Shown here: positions 9,224 through 21,055 of the stretch, piece by piece
Position numbering within the stretch: position 1 is the stretch's first letter
Layout: each line of letters begins with the position of its first letter
Source: Erodium maritimum
Taxonomy: Eukaryota; Streptophyta; Magnoliopsida; Geraniales; Geraniaceae
Length of the DNA stretch: 64,000 nucleotides
Direction: 5' to 3'
Assembly: GCA_963921825.1 (NCBI GenBank)
Contig: OY997591.1
Coordinates: forward strand, 39,019,825-39,083,824
Translations under genes and position numbers: made by a program
The notes under the pieces: model-generated
Databases searched by the model: none
Seen by the model: only the letters and a program-made list of their open reading frames with translations
Told to the model about the DNA's origin: nothing

Positions 9224-12200
9224 CTAGAACATCAAGAATTATCTCTAATTTAGATTAAATGAATTAATATCTCTTGTAATCCATTCCGGAAAAAGATCAT
9301 TACAGGTAGTGTTCGACAAGTTGCGACCAAATCCTGTTTAGGCGTCCGCCTAGGCGCCATTTCTTTGTTGGTCAACCCGATTAATTCTAGTTTAATTCCA
9401 TCAATCTCCGTTTAGTCTTCGATTAATCCACAAAAAACCCTAGCCTCTAACTAACGTCTAGCGATTTTCAAAACCTTGATTACAGGGAATCAAATAACAA
9501 AGGTAAAGTCATAAAAACACAACAATCACGCAGTTCTCTCTACCAAAATATATTGGCTACTACATCCACTGATAAAAAAAGATAAGTTTATTAAGAGAAT
9601 TCGGGAAATAGATGTAATATGAAGTGTAAATATAATTACAATTGATTGAGAAAGTTTTAATATCCTTATTTGCTCGCTGAACAGTGTGTCGGATCTGATG
9701 TTTTTGATGGTATGAAGAGTTTCTTGGAGATGATACGGTGGTGACACTATTCTTGGGAGAGTTTTGACGACTTCTGCAGTTTACTCTACAAGGGAAGTGT
9801 TTTGTTTTGTTTTTGAGGTTGTGTGGTGTTGTGTTTTGTTTCAAAGACTTGTTTGTTTAAGTGGTTTTGGTTGTAAGTGGAAATTTACAATACTTTTTTG
9901 CTGATAAAAAATTTGATTAGTTCATAAATACTAACAAAAACACTAAGCTCACATCGAATATCAAATTAGACTCACACCACAAACTAAAATCTAACATTAT
10001 TCATCCTATTATTTTTTAATTAAAATGAGTGACGACTTGTTAATTCTGTTCTTATATACATGACGCAAGATAATTTAATGTGATTGTACTAATCATGAAT
10101 GGATGGTTTTAATTAGGTTTGAGTTGGATATGGATTCTTGATATCATATTATGGCGTAATATATAAGCATATCTGAGATTATAATAAATAATACGTTTGC
10201 GTTACCATTGTTTCAATGTCAGAAAATTCCAAAATATATGCATGGCATCTCTCACTTATAAAATTTAGAAATTGCAAATTGATCATATTGCTATTAAGCA
10301 GCACCGAAGATGATTCTTGGGACATGCGATTGAGATGTTAGATTCTAATACCATTAATGATCAGTTTATGCTTCCAAAAAGTGAAGATGGAGATACATAG
10401 CTACTGAATTGAAATCTATAAATATACATATGTGGTGGAGGTCTGGATGGAACGAAATCATGTCAACATTATATAAGTATATAAGTAGTAGTTTGGTGAA
10501 GGTGGTTACCAGGGATGGCACCAACATATTACAATTCTCAGATATTCAGGAGGAATAAGTTCACCCGAATAATTTTTGAATGTATACTTTCTAAGTATGT
10601 TCCCTTCAAACACATTCGACATAAATTAGATGTAAGTTTGCATATCAATCAATAAAAATTAAATAAATAACAGTATTGATCTTACATTAGTGAAGGGATT
10701 AACAAATTGATTCAATATATCTCAGGTTAAGAAAATATTTTTAAAAGCAAATAAACTGTTTTAATATGGTGTGTGGTTCCCATCTTAAGATCTATACTTC
10801 CCCTTTTTTCTTAATGCATTCCCTTTTCTCTGATAAAAGAAAGACATCGAAAGATGAGAAAACAGTAAAGATGTTTATATCGGTTAATTCCCTATTTATT
10901 GCAACAGATCGTATTGGGATCACTAACCACTCCAAACCATCACTTGCTTTTTCTGTTGCTCTGTCATCATCGACTGCGTTGTCCTCGTTAGCTCCCCCAA
11001 GAAGCTCATGACCATGCCAGACCGACCCTCCAATGAGATGATACACCCAAAGAGTGTATCTCAAGACTACAAAAGGAAGGGCTCCTTCCTTCACTTATAA
11101 AACCACGATCGAACCACCACTGTCGGTGATACCTTCTCCCACCCTACATGCATTGCAGGTTGCACACATGGATCTGGTGATGACATCGCTGGCGACTTTT
11201 GTGATCGACCGAAATGACCAAGTTTAGAAGCCTCCAAAACGGCGGTCCTCAATACCATCATCCTAGTATGTCTTAACTACGCCGTCTGTGATGCCCTCGT
11301 TGATCACAACTACGCCGCCCCTGGTGATGTCGCTGAATACGGGGACACCGCCACCACCACCATCACTGTCGGGAGGGATTCTCTGTGTATACCTTGGATT
11401 TGGAAGAGGATGCCATAATCGACATTTTCGTATACCTAAATGGATCAAACTTCCCCTACCTGTTGTCTCTAAGAGACGGTTGGCCATCTTCACACAAAGG
11501 CATGGGGGATGTCCTATGATGGCCTTGTGGTAAAGGGACTTGGAGCTAGACGTGTACGCATTGTATTTTGTCTCTTATGAAGCCAAGGAAAGTGTTTAGA
11601 TGGGCGAACCGTGGTACTTTGATTGTGCTCCACTGATCCCAACTGACCTCCCGATGCACGAGGGGGGATGCCGTCTCCTCGGTTGGACCGTATCCAATTA
11701 TGGGCTAAGGCACGAGACATCTCGCCGACGGTCATGATAGAGACAACCTATACTCTTGTGGGGATAACCCTTAGAGAATGTGTCAAGGTCAACTAAAACC
11801 AATGGGCCTCTACTATGGAGGCAAAATCGGGGTTCAATTCTAGATGCATCTAGACAGCCTCCCTTAGGCGATCGTTGTTCCTCAGATTCTAAGAGTTTCA
11901 AGATCTAGTTCGTGTTAATCTGAAGTACGAACGCCTACTCTTTTTTATTTCAACTATGAGCTTCTAGTACATGTAGTTCATGAGTGCACGACTGCCACAC
12001 CCGGGGTACCAAGGTACGACATCTCTCTAGTGACTGAAGGGAACAAAACACTAGGGAAATATTTCACCACAGATTGGGCACTACCGGAGAAAAATAAACC
12101 AGTCCGATCCTCCCCTACGATCCCCTAGGGTTCGAATCAACACTCATGCAAACATTCCGCCTAAAGATCAAACATATCATTGGATCCATGCGCCCATCTG

Positions 12201-12726
12201 GTCACCCTAACCTGAGGACGAAACAAAGGAAGGTTTGGCTCAAGGAGTAATGTTGGGCTTTAAAATCAATATACTGCTTAACCTATAGTTAGGTGAAATA
12301 GGTAATAATAACTTGCACATGCCTTCTCCACATGTTAGGGGGAACATGTTTTCCTTGGGGATTGACGACGCTACAGATAGAATATTTGGCTCCCGTGAAG
12401 GCTGAGAAAGGGAATGAAACCACCATACACTAGCCTTTAAGCCAAAAAAGACCTCGGTAAGAAAGAGGGTCTTGGGCCTGGTTTATATAATAAGTCCAAA
12501 GGAATCACATAAGAATCAGGCAAGGTTTGGAAAAGCACCCAACCCCTACTTATTTAACGCAAGCTAACTGGCTTCCTTCGCCAATTGTTGTTATCATTGG
12601 TCAAGTAGTGTACAGTCTATTAAAATCAAATGGTATTCTCTGGAGGCCAAAGCGATAGTCAAGCAATCTCACTTGGACTAGGTCGAGCCACGATTAGTTC
12701 TTTTAGTTTTTAGAATCTTGTTTTTA
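9224..12726. other. No recognisable gene or mobile element
   Basis: Mixed AT-rich and neutral sequence. A GC-rich short palindromic patch (TAGGCGTCCGCCTAGGCGCC, about 9338-9357) resembles a dispersed plant repeat motif, but I cannot name it. Open frames of up to about 100 codons (for example 9560-9844 and 10792-11094, minus) have low-complexity composition and no motif. Between 11000 and 12720 the higher GC content suggests an old degraded element or pseudogene, but no domain can be read in any frame. Confidence 0.5.
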
Positions 12727-13250
12727 GGGTTATTTACGATAAGGTACCCTAATGTTTCGTCCACGAACGATAAGGTACCCTTATGAATTTTTTGTCTGAT
12801 AAGGTACCCAAATGATTCGTCCACGAACGATTTGGGTTAATGCTGTTAAAAAACTAACATGATTATGTAGAATGACTATTTTGCCCTTTGACATTTCAGT
12901 TGACTTTTGACTTAAGAGTGAAAAGACCATTATACCCTCAGTTATTATTTTTCTTTAATTTATATTTTCTAATTATTTTTAATTTTTAAAATAAAATAAA
13001 TAAATTATATATTTTTTTAAAAGTTATATTTTTTAAAAACTGAATTTGGTTTTTATTTTCAAAAATCAGTTTTTATTTTTTTTAAATCAGATTTTTATAT
13101 TTATAAATCAGTTTTTATTTTTTTAATAATTAGTTTTTTTGTATATTAAAAAATCAGATTTTATATTTTAAAATTAGTTTTTATTTTTTTAAATCAGTTT
13201 TTATATTCAAAATCAGTTTTTATTTTCAAAAATCAGTTTTTATTTTTAAA
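12727..13250. mobile_element. Truncated Mutator-like non-autonomous element, left part
   Basis: Begins GGGTTATTTACGATAAGGTA and carries repeated GGTACCCT and TTCGTCCACGAACGAT blocks. These match the ends of the complete element at 41368-45753. From about 13030 it becomes an AT-rich tract of degenerate units of the type AAATCAGTTTTTATTTT. No right terminal repeat is found before unrelated sequence resumes near 13250. Confidence 0.65.
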
Positions 13251-13299
13251 AGGGACTTGTCGCTTATGGTTGCACAAGTCATGTCATTAAAACAGACCG

Positions 13300-13520
13300 C
13301 TCTTGATGAGTAGAAAGGTTGTAATAGAAGCATGGCCATGTGATATAAGAACATGGTGGTATGATGGAGAACCTTAGTTGGTCGTACAACACTCTTTAAG
13401 AAACCAAGTGGATGGAGATGGAATCGAAGATGGAGATGCTTCAATTGGTTGTACAACACTCTTTGAAAAATAGAAGTAACATGGGAGATAAATGGGTAGA
13501 TTGAATGATGCCACACAGAT
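13300..13520 (+). repeat. Inverted-repeat module, copy 1
   Basis: About 200 bp containing GATGGAGAACCTTAG and two copies of GTACAACACTCTTT. It recurs in the same orientation at 40196-40400 and inverted at 14445-14655. At its right it joins the same flank (CCACACAGATGATGGAAAGT) as the 40-kb copy. Confidence 0.7.
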
Positions 13521-13915
13521 GATGGAAAGTTTGTGACAAGTCAGAACACTCAAACTTTAAGGATTCACACGCAAGAAGGTTGAAATGCTTAGGTTTCTTC
13601 CTAGAAGAAAACTCTCACTTTATTTCATCAAAACTTGAATAATACATGTTGAGAGGGGACTTTATAAATAGTCCAGTAACGGGTGACCTTCTAGGGTCGA
13701 AAATTTAATATAAGAGACTCTAATTAATAACTAAATGACTTTTGATAAACAAAAGGTTGAAATTCCTGCAAAATAGAAAAAATAGATAATTAATTATCTG
13801 AATTTAAATACATATTTTGGCTATTCATTGGAATGACGAACAAGGTGGTGTCTTTAATTCCTTGAAGGACGGTTGAAAATATATTTGAATGACCCTTCAA
13901 TTCTTCTTGAACATC
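13521..13915 (-). repeat. Probable LTR or 3' untranslated part of a decayed chromovirus
   Basis: Lies directly downstream, in minus orientation, of an integrase tail. The first 50 bp match 40400-40450. No clean TG...CA ends were found, so the boundary is uncertain. Confidence 0.4.
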
Positions 13916-14440
13916 TTCTAACTTGACCTTGGTAATCACATATTCTTTGAGTTCCCATTCTCTATGAGTGTAATTAAGCTCTCTATGTGTTTATTGAATT
14001 ATCTCATAATGCTCGAGTTCACGACCTTGTCTTTAGTGTTTGCCTCATGGTGGTAATAGTGTTGTTCATAGTTTCTCCCTCTAATCCGGATAGTGTAGTC
14101 TCGATGAACTCATCATCCCTTCCCACTTGAAAAAGTTATGATTCCATAATTGATTCATTTGCACGAGAGAGATCAAAGTCAGCAATATTTAAAGTTGGAG
14201 AGATGTCTAACTCACCTGGAAGCTCAAGCTTGTAAGTGTTGTTGTTGATTTTCGCTAGCACCTAGAATGGTCCCTCTCCTCTTGGTGAGAGTTTGGATTT
14301 AATCTCTTTTGAAACCTTTCCTTTCTCATGTGTAACAACACCAAGTCTCTTGGTGCAAAGCTGATATCTTTTCGATGTTTATCGGCTTATTGCTTGTATT
14401 TCTAGGTCTTTTTCTCCAAGTATTGATTCACCTTTTGATG
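13916..14440 (-). pseudogene. Ty3/gypsy chromovirus integrase C-terminal remnant
   Basis: The minus-strand frame near 14180-14290 reads GPFRVLAKINNNTYKLELPG followed by ISPTFNIADF. This is the integrase C-terminal module typical of plant chromoviruses. The remainder is shifted and interrupted. It aligns with 40441-40830 and 46060-46560, so at least three decayed copies are present in the window. Confidence 0.75.
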
Positions 14441-14444
14441 AAGC

Positions 14445-14655
14445 TTCATCATTCAATCCAACCATCTATTTTCCTAGTTACTTCGATTCTTCAAAGAGTG
14501 TAGTACGGCCAGTTGAAGCAATATCCATCTTCGATTCCATCTTCATCCATTTGTTCCTTAGAGTGTTGTACGACCAGCTAAGGTTCTCCATCTTATCATC
14601 ACTAACCGATATATCCTACCATCAAGGTTCTATCTCATCCTATCACCACGTTCTT
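14445..14655 (-). repeat. Inverted-repeat module, copy 2 (left arm of the satellite block)
   Basis: Reverse complement of the module at 40196-40400: it shares GTACGACCAGCTAAGGTTC and the CTTCAAAGAGTGTAGTAC block. Together the two arms enclose the 180-bp tandem array. The outer edge sits inside integrase-derived sequence (TTTTGATGAAGCTTCATC). Confidence 0.65.
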
Positions 14656-14659
14656 GTAC

Positions 14660-14763
14660 CAGACATACTATATAGCATGTAAGAAATAAGTAGAATAACA
14701 AATTATGATTTTTAGTCTCTCAAAGGACTCGTATGGGCCTCTAGTTGTGTATACACATATATA
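14660..14763 (+). repeat. 180-bp satellite, partial monomer left of copia copy B
   Basis: Includes CAAAGGACTCGTATGGGCCT, the diagnostic block of the monomers at 38976-40195. It ends in ATATA, the target duplication of copy B. Confidence 0.9.
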
Positions 14764-16451
14764 TGTTAGTCTTAGTGCCCGTAGTTCAATCCTAAATGTC
14801 CAAATGTATATATCATCGTTAGCAACAAAATTAAAGCGACTTTATATTACTTATGTGTTGGAGTAATATATCGATGTGTGCTCTGATCTATGCCCACCAT
14901 GCGAATAGAACCATAGATCGAGATAGATCACACTCGATGGGTCCCTAGTCAACAAAGCTTCACTAGAAGCGATTAGTATGAAAGATGGCTCTTTATGACT
15001 TACGTTCTGTTAGTCATTGGAATGAGATTCCGGAGTCTGATCATAGATATCATGTGGGACATGATATTGGACGACCCGACATGAATATGTGTCATAGATC
15101 AAGTCATGAACATATTTATTGTCGTAGCTTGTCATGTATCCTTAGACCAAGGAGTCTTTGTGATCGCTATGTAGTCAACAACTGAGTTTGACCTGAGCCT
15201 AACGTTGTCCGTAACAGGGCTTCCATAACGGCCAGGATTGGCTTAGTGACGGGCTACATGAGTGACATGAAAGACGGCTAAGGGATTTATCCCTCATACT
15301 AAGGTATGAGAAAGATATCGGTTCTCGGCCGCTTGATCGAGAGTGACTGAAAGAATAGCATGGCCATGCACATGATACTGTGTATCATATATTCAGTCAT
15401 CTCACATATCAAGGAACAGTGATTGAGAATAATAAGGATGACGGCTTTATGCCTTATCTCAATCAGGATATCGGAGATAAAAGGATAATGACAGGGACGA
15501 CGGAAAGGTTAGAATCGACAGGGTCGATTCGTTATGCAGTGTCAGGCAATACTAAAGTCTCGTTAGTTGCCACTTAAATACGATCAAGTAAAATGGGATT
15601 TTACGTTGATCTATTGACATGCATAAACCTAAGGGTCACACCGGAGGATGAAACTCATTGACACATTTATGGAGAATGGCCAAAAGGGAGTTGTCTCGGG
15701 ATATGACCAAAACTGGATTTTGGGTCATGTGCCCATAAGTGAATAGGGCTTTACGGATCGAGACAAGGCTTGGAGTCTTGGGATTGATCGCGTCGAATAA
15801 TGTTGGACATTTCCGGTATGGAAGGCTTGGAGGCGATGAGTGAATCACGGGACCTCGTTGGAAATGGCCACGGGCCATGTTCCAAGAGGCCCATGAAAGG
15901 CCCATGCAACCAAGGCCCATGGAACTAATTAATCAAGTCTTGATTAATTAGTACTAAGTAAGCAAGACAAGGATTAAGGTGTTGGTGATTCACCACCTAA
16001 CCCAATCTTGTCTTGCCATACTTTGTCCTATTTACACCTTACTTGTCACCATGCTTGTCCCATGCCTTTAGTTGGACAAGTATGGGGTTTGTTATGTTTA
16101 AGTCATCTTTTTTCAACATAACAAACACAAGACAAAAATAGGAAACACAACTTCTCTCCCCCTTCCCTTGCAATTTCGGGTTTGGCGAGCTCCCACCTCC
16201 ATTTTTGTGTTCTTGAGTCCTCAAAGAGAAGAACTACGTGGCTTTGATTCCCATGTGGATACGTAGGCGTCTTGGAGACTCAAGCCAATCATTCGTTAAC
16301 CGGTGTTCTTGTTTTGGTAAGAAATAGTGCTGAATTTTTCTCTTGTGAATCCATTCTTTGTTAGTTGTTTCATGGTTTTAATCGTCTCTTGGTTTTCCTT
16401 GATTTTCCGCTGCGAGTTGGTTCATCTCCAACCCTACCTCGAGACCCAACA
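14764..16451 (+). repeat. 5' LTR of copia copy B, 1688 bp
   Basis: TGTTAGTC...CCCAACA. It carries the 29-bp palindrome at 15924-15952 preceded by four GGCCCAT motifs. It is followed after one base by the primer-binding site. Confidence 0.96.
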
Positions 16452-16452
16452 G

Positions 16453-16465
16453 TGGTATCAGAGCC
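16453..16465 (+). other. Primer-binding site of copy B
   Basis: TGGTATCAGAGCC, complementary to initiator methionine tRNA, one base after the LTR. Confidence 0.93.
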
Positions 16466-17210
16466 GTGGTACCTTCGGGATTCACAAGACGGTGTTCAAA
16501 GTTTCAGTTTTGCTTGAAAGTTTCGTTTTTGGCATGTTGTTTTGCTAAATTGTTTGATAACATGTTTTAAATTCTTGTTTATGGATTTAATGCATGCAAA
16601 ATGAATTTTTGAAAATTATTTCAAATCTGGAAATTTTGAAAAAAATTTGATTTTTCTGGTCTCGGGAACGGGACTCTCGGGGAGCCGAAACCGGGACCGA
16701 ACGGGGCTCTGTTGGACGAAGCTAGGCCAAGCATGACCATTGGATAGTGTATATGGCAAGGCTAAACCGTTTTGTTAGTTATGACGAGTTTGGAACCATC
16801 ATGACGGACTCGAAGATCAAATGTTCAAAAGTTTCATTTTTGAACGGTTTCGATAAACCGAGCATCAAAAATTTTCGAAACTTGGCTGTTAAATAAAACC
16901 GGAAAATCACATGATTGTTTGATAACACGATGTGTGATGTGATGTTGGCATGGTGTACATAATAGCCCCGAGCTCGTTTTAATTAGTTATCGCTTTTCAC
17001 GGCCCGCGAGCCGTTAGAGTTAGCGTGTAATTATTCTTTCAAGGTGTGGTCGTTGAACCACTTGTTTGTAATATTTATTTATTCCCGACCTGCGAGTCGT
17101 GTATTAAATTGTAATATTTTACTCAAGACGAAGAAAGGGCGAAAAGGTCATTTGGTGGCTTTTCGGGTGTTGGCATCGGCTTGGAGTCGGTGGAGCTCAA
17201 GAATCTAGTG
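16466..17210 (+). other. Leader of copia copy B, first part
   Basis: Non-coding leader collinear with copy C from 60821. It ends in TAGTG, the duplication made by the inserted LTR. The leader resumes at 20274. Confidence 0.8.
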
Positions 17211-17802
17211 TGTCACGCCCGAATTTCAGCGAACCGAACTCGGGACGCGAACATTTAAAACATGAAACACTTAAAACCTGTTTTGAATGAAACTCTGATA
17301 TTTCCATTTAGTTACCAAAAATAATAGTATTTACAATACAAAAACGTCCCAACAAGTGGACAAGGTACAACATCCGTCACTAGACTCAACAAAAAGTAAA
17401 GACCAGACTCCGCTCCAAGCTCCATGAACTTCAAGAGCTAGCCTAGTCCGTCCGGTGATCAGTACCTGTAGGAAAAGCAGATAGGGGTGAGCGTTCGCTC
17501 ACCTCCACGGATAACAGACTGACTATGGCATAATTAGCAGAAAAAGCCAGTAACACTAAAACCAAACCCAACACCGGGACTACAGTCCCCAACTCAAGTA
17601 CCCAACTGACCCACAACCCGTTACTTTCCTCAACAGACCCAACAATCGGATAAAGTAATGTAGACCCGACACAACTATCGACGACCTCCTCCAAGGACAC
17701 GACAGAAGGACTACACAAAGCCAAACAAGATCACAAAGGATCGCACACCAGCTACTCAGTAACCAATCTCAATCAGGTCAGGGATCGACCTATCGCAATT
17801 CC

Positions 17803-17996
17803 TTGACACGAAGTCGGATCAGGCTGTCGACCTTTCGAACTCGCAATTCATCGACACTAAGTCGGATCAGGCTGTCGACCTTTCGAACTCGCAATTCATC
17901 GACACTAAGTCGGATCAGGCTGTCGACCTTTCGAACTCGCAATTCATCGACACTAAGTCGGATCAGGCTGTCGACCTTTCGAACTCACAACTTCAG
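17803..17996 (+). repeat. 48-bp tandem repeat, four copies
   Basis: Four near-identical head-to-tail copies of a unit containing AAGTCGGATCAGGCTGTCGA. The 48-bp length keeps one frame open throughout, but the repeat lies inside an LTR and is not a gene. Confidence 0.95.
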
Positions 17997-18062
17997 GTAA
18001 CCACAATCACAATCACAGGCAAGTTCAAACACACAGGCACTCAAGGCCACTCAAGACACCTC

Positions 18063-18240
18063 AACAATCAAGACTCGGGTTCAACAACCCCACGGGCACT
18101 CACTGCCACTCAAGACACACCAACGGTCAAGACTCGGGTTCAACAACCCCACGGGCACTCACTGCCACTCAAGACACACCAACGGTCAAGACTCGGGTTC
18201 AACAACCCCACGGGCACCCACTGCCACTCCAAAACACCAA
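18063..18240 (+). repeat. 59-bp tandem repeat, three copies
   Basis: Units containing GACTCGGGTTCAACAACCCC recur every 59 bp. They are followed by looser GGGCTCTCATGGCCACCCAA units to about 18470. The same modules occur at 7343-7460 and 42290-42980. Confidence 0.92.
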
Positions 18241-20273
18241 CAGTAAAACACGGGCACTCATGGCCACCCAAGACACCAATTTAAATACACGGGCTCTCAT
18301 GGCCACCCAAGACATCAACAATCAAATACGGGCTCTCATGGCCACCCAAGACACCAATTTAAATACACGGGCTCTCAAGGCCACCCAACTCAACAATAAA
18401 TAACACGGGCTCTCAAGGCCACCCAAGCTCAACAATAATTAACATGGGCTCTCAAGGCCACCCAAACTCAACAATAAATAACGCACAACAACCTCCGGCA
18501 TACTCGATGCCTTCAACAGTCCTAAGATCACTAGTTTCACAAACAACCTCCGGGCATGGTCATATGCCTCCAGTAATTCTAATATCGCTAAGTTCTCTAT
18601 TCCTACGACACTACTAAGTGTCACATGCTTTTCTCTTAAACGCTACAATCCCGTATCATGCTTTTCTAATATTTAAATAAATCTACTCAACCCACGACAC
18701 CCCGGTGTAACATGCAATTCTACTATTAACTTTCCCTAATCAGGGCCGAGATCCGGCTACTTTTCCCTACCTCGTAAATAACTCCAAAAGCGCTCCACTA
18801 AACCCCGATGCAATCTCAGTCAATCGCCGAGCTTCCCTTTGCCTCGGTCCGCAGCACGATCTAAAAGAACACAAATTCAAAGTACTTTTAAACTAGTACG
18901 AATAAACCGAAAATTAATATACTTAACGCCCAAACGTAACCCCGACAATGTCGATCACTCCCAAACTTCCCAATTACTCGACATTGTCGAAAAAGGACCC
19001 GTAAAGGCCCGATTCGCCCGACATGGCGAATCTGCCCGGGTTTTGTTAATTGCCTTCCGGGGATCCAAAAGCCCCTGTTTTCGTTTCTACGGTCTTAAAA
19101 TATTTCAAGGAACCCAACGCACTTGACGGAATTGAATTCCGACTTCTAAGTCAATTAATTAACGTTTAAAGTTTCCAAAACCCGTTAATTACAACTTCTC
19201 CAATTTAATTCCAATTTTCGATTCGGTTTAGGGTAAATGGCCCGGGGAACGTTTTAAACCTCCCGAACATTAAAACCGAGCACCCGAGTACGTGAGCCCC
19301 ACCCGGCCCATTGGGCCGAGAGCCCTAGGGTTTCCAAGGGGCTCGGCCACCATGGTGGTGGCCGGCCCTAGGTCCGGCCAGCCACCTCCAATGGTGGCCG
19401 GCCACTACCCAAGGTGGCCAGAGCTCCTCCCGAGCTCTCGGTCGCCGGAAAACGTGCAATTAACCCTCCAAACACCTCTAAAACGTCTCCCACAAACCCC
19501 AAAATTCACTACAACCCTAACCCATAGTTTCATACAAAACCCTAACTTTCCAAAGTTAACAAAACGAAGATCGGGTTAGGTCTTACCGACGAGGAAGACG
19601 AGGGGAAGACGTTTTCTCCTTGCTTTGAATCGATCCAATGGTTGAATAATCCCCCAAACCCTAGCTTCCTAACTTCTCTCTTCTTCTCCTTCTCCTTCTC
19701 ATTCTCTCTCTAACTCTCTTCTTCTTTTTCAAACAACTAACTAATTTCTATTTTTTTTCTAATAAAACCCTATATGGCCGGCCACCCCCTCACCACTCAT
19801 TTCCCCCCCCAAAACTAACACCACCAAGTGTTGGACAAGTGGCAAGGTGGGCCCCACACCTTTTGGAAAATATCTAGTTGATATTTTCCAATCAGTTTCG
19901 CGAAAAACGGGCGTTTCGGGCCCCGAACGGGCACTTTTCCCAAGAAATTACGAAACTTGACGGGCTACAAGGAAACGGCTCAACTAAGACCGCTGCGACG
20001 ACGGCTAAGCTTTTTGGATCCCAAACGGTTCTCGAATGGACCAAAACGTCGCTCGGTTGACTTTTCCAACGAAAATTCAACATTTCCCAAATTGATCAGA
20101 AAGTTGCCCTGAGTCCCCTGGAACTCATTTTGGTCGATAACGGGGTCATCTTAAGTCCGGTATGACCCTCGGGGTCAATTCAGGTTAAGTTAAGTGTCTG
20201 TCTTAAAAATTTTAAATTTTCCTGTTTTTCGCAGGTTTGACTAACGTTGACCAGAAGTGGTTATTACATAGTG

Positions 20274-21055
20274 GGAGTTAGTTTAGGGGGCTATTATGTG
20301 CACATTTATTGCTTTATGCTTGGTTTTGTTTATGCATGACTAATTCTATGTGTTTTAGAATTGCATGCTTAACTTTATTTACCGAGCATATCACCTCACA
20401 TGTAAAGATAAAATTGGAATTTTAATCCTTGTGTGTGAGCCCTTAGAATCATCATTACATTGGATGTAGTTGACGGGTTCGAAGGAAGAATTACATTGGA
20501 TGTAATTTGAGGCATCATTGCATTTGGAATGTAGTTGATGTGCTCATCGCATCTAGGATGTGTCAAAGTTTTAAACACAACCGGACAATTAAAAACGGGT
20601 CATGTCCGATACCTCCCAATTATCAACACCTTACTACCTCCCCTTCCTACGGGTGTCGTGCGCATTAGTGGAGCATCCATGGGAAAGCGGGGTAGTAGGT
20701 TTGGACGACATATGTGGGTGTCGTGCGCACTAATGGAGCACCTACATAGTGACGGGCCATAGTTGAAAATTGGTGGACCCGACTACGATTCTCAGCCTGA
20801 GGTTGAGCTAGGGTAACAGATAGGGTAAGTCGTGTACATAAGTACATACCCTAGCCAAGAGTCACATTGGATGTGAACGAATGGAGTCCTACCTACATAG
20901 CTCGATTAAGTAGTGACCATTAGTTCAGCTTAATCGAGTGAATCAAGGATCTTGGTTTCAGATTCCAAAGGTTTAGAATCGATTGTTGGTGTTTAAGCTT
21001 GATCTTCATAAAATTTATTCAGTTTACTGATTGAATTTTATCTGTTGTAGATCAA
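20274..21055 (+). other. Leader of copia copy B, second part
   Basis: Continues the leader after the solo LTR and matches 61577-62362 of copy C. No coding capacity was recognised. Confidence 0.8.

Larger units (their letters stand above)
17211..20268 (+). mobile_element. Solo LTR, TGTCACGCC family, 3058 bp
   Basis: TGTCACGCCC...TTATTACA, flanked by a perfect duplication TAGTG (17206-17210 and 20269-20273). Copia leader sequence continues on both sides. It has no internal coding region, so it is a solo LTR left by LTR-LTR recombination. It contains the inverted motif GTGAGCGTTCGCTCAC (17488-17503) and two blocks of short tandem repeats. A large gypsy-type element is the likely source; the clade is not determined. 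The first about 1.5 kb matches 41395-43350, but the second half does not. Confidence 0.88.

Noticed and set aside
10792-11094. 100-codon minus-strand frame near 11 kb as a small gene
   Set aside because: It has no motif, no convincing promoter and no composition shift at its ends; chance is sufficient.
17803-18240. Regular short repeats that could be mistaken for a CRISPR array
   Set aside because: Units are contiguous with no unique spacers, lie inside a plant LTR, and vary in length between LTR copies.
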